From NCBI RefSeq assembly GCF_033118175.1, contig NC_083701.1, positions 73,408,001 through 73,472,000 on the forward strand: 64,000 nucleotides of DNA, read 5' to 3'. The stretch comes from Dama dama (lineage: Eukaryota; Chordata; Mammalia; Artiodactyla; Cervidae). Both the position numbers and the translations under genes were made by a program. Of the stretch, positions 58,984-64,000 are shown in pieces (the stretch's first letter is position 1; every line of letters begins with the position of its first letter). Under the pieces are notes generated by a model that was not told where the DNA came from, searched no databases, and saw only the letters and a list, made by a program, of their open reading frames with translations.

Positions 58984-59409
58984 AAAGATAGTAACGATAA
59001 CCCTATATGCAAAACAGAAAAAGAGACACAGATGTACAGAACAGACTTTTGAACGCTGTGGGAGAAGGTGAGGGTGGGATGTTTCAAAAGAACAGCATGT
59101 ATACTATCTATGGTGAAACAGATCACCAGCCCAGGTGGGATGCATGAGACAAGTGCTCGGGCCTGGTGCACTGGGAAGACCCAGAGGAATCGGGTGGAGA
59201 GGGAGGTGGGAGGGGGGATCGGGATGGGGAATACGTGTAAATCTATGGCTGATTCATATCATTGTATGACAAAACCCACTGAAATGTTGTGAAGTAATTA
59301 GCCTCCAACTAATAAAAAAATAAAAAATAAATAAAAATAAAAATGATTAATATAAAAAAATAAATAGCATTTTAAAATAAATTATAATATTAACAGTAAA
59401 AAAAAAAAA
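58984..59409 (+). other. L1 3'UTR and compound A-rich tail
   Basis: The 3'UTR includes the G-rich block near 59195-59225. AATAAA-containing A-rich sequence occupies about 59310-59342. A non-A stretch (about 59343-59397) follows, then a pure A-run to 59409. The inserted stretch may be a short 3' transduction. Confidence 0.75.
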
Positions 59410-59423
59410 AAGTCAAAAGCTGG
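59410..59423. repeat. Right target-site duplication of full-length L1
   Basis: aagtcaaaagctgg, second copy. Confidence 0.92.
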
Positions 59424-59449
59424 AAAATTTTAGTGTCATTTACTCAGTT

Positions 59450-59575
59450 AAACTCAATACATAATTTTGAAATGCTACGGGCCAGGCACTGTGCTAGATA
59501 CTGGATACATTCAGCAATGAGCAGAAAAGGGTGGTTCTTGTCCTTCAGAGGCCTACTGTCTGAAGCTGGGGTATT
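59450..59575 (-). mobile_element. L2 3'-end fragment (antisense)
   Basis: gggccaggcactgtgctaga, tactggatacattcagcaat and cttgtccttcagaggcctac match the reverse complement of the L2 3' region. Confidence 0.6.
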
Positions 59576-59725
59576 CAATTCACAGTCTACATCAGAATCA
59601 CCAGAATTTAGAAGTCTGGGCTCCATCCCAGCAATTCAATTGGCCTGGTAGAGCCCACATATCAACACTTTTTAAGCCTCCCAGGTGATTCTCACATGCA
59701 GCCACAGTTGAGTATCACTGGCCTG
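59576..59725 (+). mobile_element. MER5A-like DNA transposon remnant
   Basis: ctacatcagaatcaccagaa, gggctccatcccagcaattc and ctcccaggtgattctcacat follow MER5A in order. It sits within the L2 remnant, which seems to continue to about 60340 (sagging similarity). Confidence 0.72.
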
Positions 59726-60349
59726 ATAGAAGAGACAAACAGTAAACAGATAAAATTAACTAAATGCATAACTCCAAAACATGCTAACTTCTGTGACGGG
59801 AACACAGAATTTGTGTGGAGGCAAAGGTACTTAATTTCGGTTGGAGGACTCAGGTGGGAAGATTGTCAGGTTGTCAGACATGATCTTTGTGAAAATCTAA
59901 ACAGAAATAGTTCTCTAGTTTAGAAAAAAAAAAGAGAAAAACTAGAGCGGACAGTTTTTTAGATGAAGACTTGGGGCCATGAGGCAGGACAGAACTTGAC
60001 AAACTTCAGGAATTGAAGCATATAATCAACTAGGATAATGGCAAAAGACAAAGTCAAATAGAGGGAAGCCACTTTAAGGCACCCAGGTGCAGAGGTGGAA
60101 GTAATCTAGTCTGTGAGAGAGGATGACTGGAGATAGATCTTCAGGAACCAGCATGTAACAGAACCGATATCATAAGAAGCTCAAGAAAAGGTACATGAAA
60201 AAGACCAAGGCTGTAACTTTGAAGAATGACAATATTTATGGAAGAGGTCAGTGGAGAAGAATCACAGAGGGCAGCTGAGAAGGAGCTCTCAGCAGCAAAA
60301 GAGGAAAACACGGATGAGACATTGTGATGTTAATGAAACCAGGAATACA

Positions 60350-60545
60350 GTGTGAAAGCGTTCATCGCTCAGTCCTGTCCGACTCTTTGTGACCCTATGG
60401 ACTGTAGCCAGCCAGGCTTCTCTTGCCTGGAATTCTCCAGGCAAGAATACTGGAGTGGGTTACCATTCCCTTCTCCAAGGGAGTCGTCCTGGCCCAGGGA
60501 TCAAACCTGGGTCTCCTACATTGCAGGCAGATTCTTTACCATCTG
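60350..60545 (-). mobile_element. Bov-tA SINE with 9-bp TSD
   Basis: Antisense copy (gtgtgaaagcgttcatcgct to attctttaccatctg). Duplications aggaataca flank it at 60341-60349 and 60546-60554. Confidence 0.9.
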
Positions 60546-61288
60546 AGGAATACATAAGCCCACACAAATAAGTCCAGATTAAAAGTGGGCATACTGATGA
60601 TATGAAATCCTTTTCATTAAAATGGGAAATGCAAGCCACAGCTAGATTTAAGGACCCCTTTAGAGCAATGATGCATTTAGGATGGCATGACCTTAATGCA
60701 CCCAAATAGCCTTTCAATTTGTTCCAATAGCAGCAGTACTGAAAATGGAGACAACTCATAGAAACTTTAGCACTCATGCCCCTAAGCAGTGAAAACTTGC
60801 TTAACAAAGTGTGAAATGCAGAGTAGATGCAGCCCTCTCATTTCTAATTTCTTCCTCACATCACATCCACTATTTAATAATAAAAACAGATCAGTTGAGC
60901 TCAAATGATGGAAGGAAAAAAAAGTAAGCAGGGGGAAGAGCAGAAATGAAAAGACATGAGACCCAAGCCACATTTCTCTGCTTCTGTTTCTGTTTTAAAG
61001 AAGGGATTTAATTAATAGTAGACACAGACAGAGATGAAATGTTGTTACTTGACCAGATTTTAGACAGCTGAATTCAGCTTTGCTTTTGCTTTATCATTTC
61101 CACAAATCATTGTAGGAAAAGGGAAGAAAAACAAACAAACATGTTCATTAGAGGTTGTTTAAATAATTGAAGAAATGGCAGGGCTCAGGACTGCGTCTGG
61201 GGACCTACCTAATCCTCTAAACATGTCCTAACACTGGGTTCACATTCCCAAGTTTCCCCAAAGGAGTTGGATGCATATGCTTGAAATT

Positions 61289-61464
61289 GTGAAAGTGGTA
61301 GTCACTCAGTCGTGTCTGACTCTTTGTGACCCCATGGACTGTAGCCAGCCGGGCTCCTCTGTTGATGGAATTTTCCAAGCAAGAATACTAGAATGGGTAG
61401 CCATTCCCTTCTTCCCAACCCAGGGATTGAACCTGAGTCTCCGTCTGAGCCACCAGGGAAGCCC
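61289..61464 (-). mobile_element. Bov-tA SINE with internal deletion
   Basis: Antisense copy from gtgaaagtggtagtcactca to gagccaccagggaagccc. Parts of the middle (the usual ctccaggggatc and gcaggcagattcttt segments) are missing. Confidence 0.87.
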
Positions 61465-62285
61465 TAATCCTCTGATGGTGCCTAAACTTACTGAGTGGCA
61501 AAGAGTGTTTGGGAGTTTTCCCAGGATTAATTTGCAAGAATTAACTTGAGTGTCATAATACCCTTGCCAGCCTTGGAATAGCCTTTCACAGGGGAACTCT
61601 GAAAATTTTAAATGCTCTCTCACGAAGGGTTACCCTATTGTATATGAAGCACTTGCATTTCTATACTTTCTCCAAATTAGCACATAAACCAACCACAAAA
61701 GCTTGGTTTGGTCTTATTTTGCACATGCTGTCAGACCTTCTCTCTACGGAATGTCTACTTCATTTGAATGCTAATTAAACTTGCAGGAAAGTCTTAAATT
61801 AGCCTAGAAATATGCAAGAAATAGTGGAAGTTTTGGTTCGGTGATTATGCCAGATCTCCTTGGAAAATTATTGAAATGATCATTAAAAAATAATTAAAAG
61901 TGCTGAACTATATTTAAGTGCCCATTATGTACATCTACCTCCAGTCAGTTGTAAAAACTGCCTTTGAAAAATCATTCCAGTTCCTTGAGAATGACTTCAT
62001 GCAAAAAATGAAGGGATATGACCATGTTCTAATCATTACTTCTTGGAGGATCTCTTGAAAAACTAATTTTCAGACACTTTCCCTCATTTTGAAAATAATT
62101 CATAGCTATTTTGTTGATTTTAAAGAGATCAGTGTTGATACTGGATTCATCATTAAATATGGTCTATCTGTGTAGATATATCATATTTAATATACATACT
62201 ATATAGTTAGGTGACATAGGTGTTGCTAGTAATGCTGTCATCTGCCAGCCTCAGAAATTTGCCCAAAACACTTAATTTTTCAAGT

Positions 62286-62515
62286 CTCTACTGGTGGCTC
62301 AGATGGTAATGAATAATCTGATCTGCAAAGCAGGAGACCTGAGTTCGATCTCTGGGTCAGGAAGATCCCCTGGTGAAGGGAACGGCTACCACTCCAGTAG
62401 CCATTGTACACTCCAGTACCAGTGTTCTTGCCAGGAGAATCCCACAGACAGAGGAACCTGGCAGGCTATAGTCCATGGGGTTGCAAAGAGTCAGACATGA
62501 CTGAGTGGCTTACAC
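62286..62515 (+). mobile_element. Bov-tA SINE with small internal duplication
   Basis: Head ctctactggtggctcagatg, then gggtcaggaagatcccctgg. A repeated cactccagta segment (62391-62418) lengthens the middle. End gtcagacatgactgagtgg. Confidence 0.86.
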
Positions 62516-62949
62516 ACTACCAAATTTAAATAAAACTAATGATATCTTTCCTATATGACCTCACTGAGATTTTTGCAAGAATTAAAGAAGTTAATATCTA
62601 TGAAAATATTTTGCAGCTATAAAGTAGCATGCTCTGATCAAACAAACACAGGCATTAAAATAAGGAACAATATAAAATCTGATATTGTGAGTTTAAAAAT
62701 ACTTTGCAAAATGCAAGATGTGTTATTAGTATTGATATTATGGAAATAACTCAATTAGATCCATCTGTGTTGGAATTTCTACTTAGATCTACATTTGGAA
62801 ATAAACATATGCTTAATATTCTGCACAATGCAGAATTTAAATATACTTTTTGCATTGCTTCATTCAGAGATGTGCATTCTAGGCTTCCTTTTGCTTCTAA
62901 TTACTGTCATGGAGTGCTGGTTACCCAGCCAAACATTAGCCAGTAAGTC

Positions 62950-63070
62950 AATCTGTGCCTTTATTTTCTTTCTGTAAAATGGAAATAATAATACCTACTC
63001 TAACTTCCTCATAAAAGTCATAGGGAGATAAAATGAGAATGTCATAGATGTCAGCTAAGAGGTAGAGCCT
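62950..63070 (+). mobile_element. MIR 3' segment (tentative)
   Basis: ttctttctgtaaaatggaaa, taataatacctactctaact and gggagataaaatgagaatgt resemble the 3' part of MIR-type SINEs. Confidence 0.55.
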
Positions 63071-64000
63071 AAAAACTTTAAACTTAACCTAACAGTTATA
63101 ATGTGACAATAAGTAATGATCAGGAAAATAACCCTTGGTATTAAAGAACTTCCCAGAGAATGGTGAAATTATAAATTATTCATAAATGAGTTGTCTATGT
63201 CGTAATTCCTATGCTCAGCACTGGAACAAAGTAGTAGACATCTCAGTTTTTGCAGAGCAGAAACTATAATCAACATTGTTTAATCCTAAATAAATTTTAG
63301 TGTATTCTAATCTTCTGAAAATATGATTAACAATAATATTTGAAGAACTCAAATAATCTAGTCCCCTCCTAAGCCAAGTATAAGAGAATTCATTATATTT
63401 ATGCTATTTTTAATAGCTCAGATTGATCAAGATTCAACTCATTAAGACATATAGGTACTATTATCCGTTTGCCTAGTATTATGACAACTGTCTTATTTAA
63501 AGTTTAACAGCTTTTCTTGACCCAAGTGCTGTTCAAGTCTCTTGTAAAACATATTTATTCTTTTTTGGATCCTGGAGTGAGATGTGTTCCAAGGGTTCCA
63601 TAATCATCCACTAGTTTGGTGATTTGCATGACTCAGTATAAAGTGGTATTTATCACTTAAGATGTATTATAGCAGAGCATACAGTGCAGGAAAAGCAAGA
63701 AAAAGACATTCATAGGCAAAGACTAGAAAAATGAGGTGCAGATTTACTAGGACCTCCTTCCACAAGGGTCACGTGAAATGCATCTTTATCGCCCGCTGTG
63801 GACAAGGACAAAATATCTCTGCCTAGGAAAACTCAACAAACTCTTGGAGTCTAGAGTTTTTAAATGGGGCTGGTCACGTAGCTACATGACCAGCCATGGT
63901 CCAGACTACAAACCAGACACCAAGTGCACATCATAAATCTTTGTGTTCACATTAAACAGTGTTGACAGCCTGGTACACCCCGCCACGCTGCCTGAGGCAT

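Larger units (their letters stand above)
51923..59409 (+). mobile_element. Full-length L1 LINE (artiodactyl type), inactive
   Basis: About 7.5 kb. It starts at gggacgagccaagatggcgg, the typical L1 5' start with a YY1-like core (aagatggcgg). It continues with a CpG-rich 5'UTR, a pyrimidine-rich tract (53056-53300), broken ORF1 and ORF2, a 3'UTR with a G-rich block, and an A-rich tail. A perfect 14-bp duplication flanks it. It is not split by any SINE and is closely similar to the truncated copy at 7188, suggesting a fairly recent insertion. It lies sense to CNGB3. Confidence 0.96.
50715..64000 (+). other. CNGB3: CNGB3 intron 14 (5' part)
   Basis: At least 13.3 kb after donor GTGAGT. It contains an old antisense L1, the full-length L1, L2/MER5A remnants and Bov-tA SINEs. 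Nothing recognised in 50715-51119, 51491-51908, 60555-61288, 61465-62285, 62516-62949 and 63071-64000. Confidence 0.8.

Noticed and set aside
50715..64000. CNGB3 exon 15 (should start GEIGKEMY)
   Set aside because: No matching coding segment with splice sites was found by eye; it must lie beyond 64000.

Overview
This is mammalian intronic and exonic DNA from a ruminant, probably a bovid. The call rests on many tRNA-derived Bov-tA SINEs, repeated RTE-type BovB LINEs, and a full-length artiodactyl-type L1, over older mammalian repeats (MIR, L2, MER5A, MLT1, decayed L1). There is no prokaryotic signal: no operons, CRISPR arrays or phage genes.

The only cellular gene is on the + strand and matches CNGB3, the cone photoreceptor cyclic-nucleotide-gated channel beta subunit. 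The window opens inside one coding exon (1-46) and holds seven complete ones: 5400-5486, 9239-9303, 10038-10160, 26211-26352, 30759-30918, 32980-33077 and 50631-50714. Spliced together they give 805 nt, an uninterrupted frame of 268 codons running from the S2-S3/S3 region through S4, S5, the pore, S6 and the C-linker to the first strands of the cyclic-nucleotide-binding domain. Lengths and phases fit human exons 7 (part) to 14. The amino end lies upstream of the window, and the rest of the nucleotide-binding domain and the tail lie downstream of 64000. No exon contains a stop or frameshift.

The remainder is intron. Intron 7 (47-5399) carries two BovB fragments and several Bov-tA SINEs. Intron 8 has a 5'-truncated L1 with a 17-bp target-site duplication and a 36-bp tandem repeat just before exon 9. 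Intron 9 is short and free of recognised repeats. Intron 10 (16 kb) starts with an antisense L1 tail almost touching the exon 10 donor and holds a 3.2-kb BovB remnant, a nearly full-length BovB (19845-23210), GT- and TA-rich microsatellites and an MLT1-like LTR. Intron 13 (17.5 kb) holds two more long BovB copies, a fragmented L2 and many SINEs. Intron 14 carries a full-length but dead L1 (51923-59409) inside a 14-bp target-site duplication.

I found no new gene system. The points most worth checking concern CNGB3 splicing: a GC-AG intron after exon 13, the L1 insertion at the exon 10 donor, and the tandem array next to the exon 9 acceptor. The retroelements add a possible 3' transduction and a long antisense ORF in the L1 5'UTR, and they show nested insertions that can be ordered in time. 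All family names come from pattern recognition; no database search was run.
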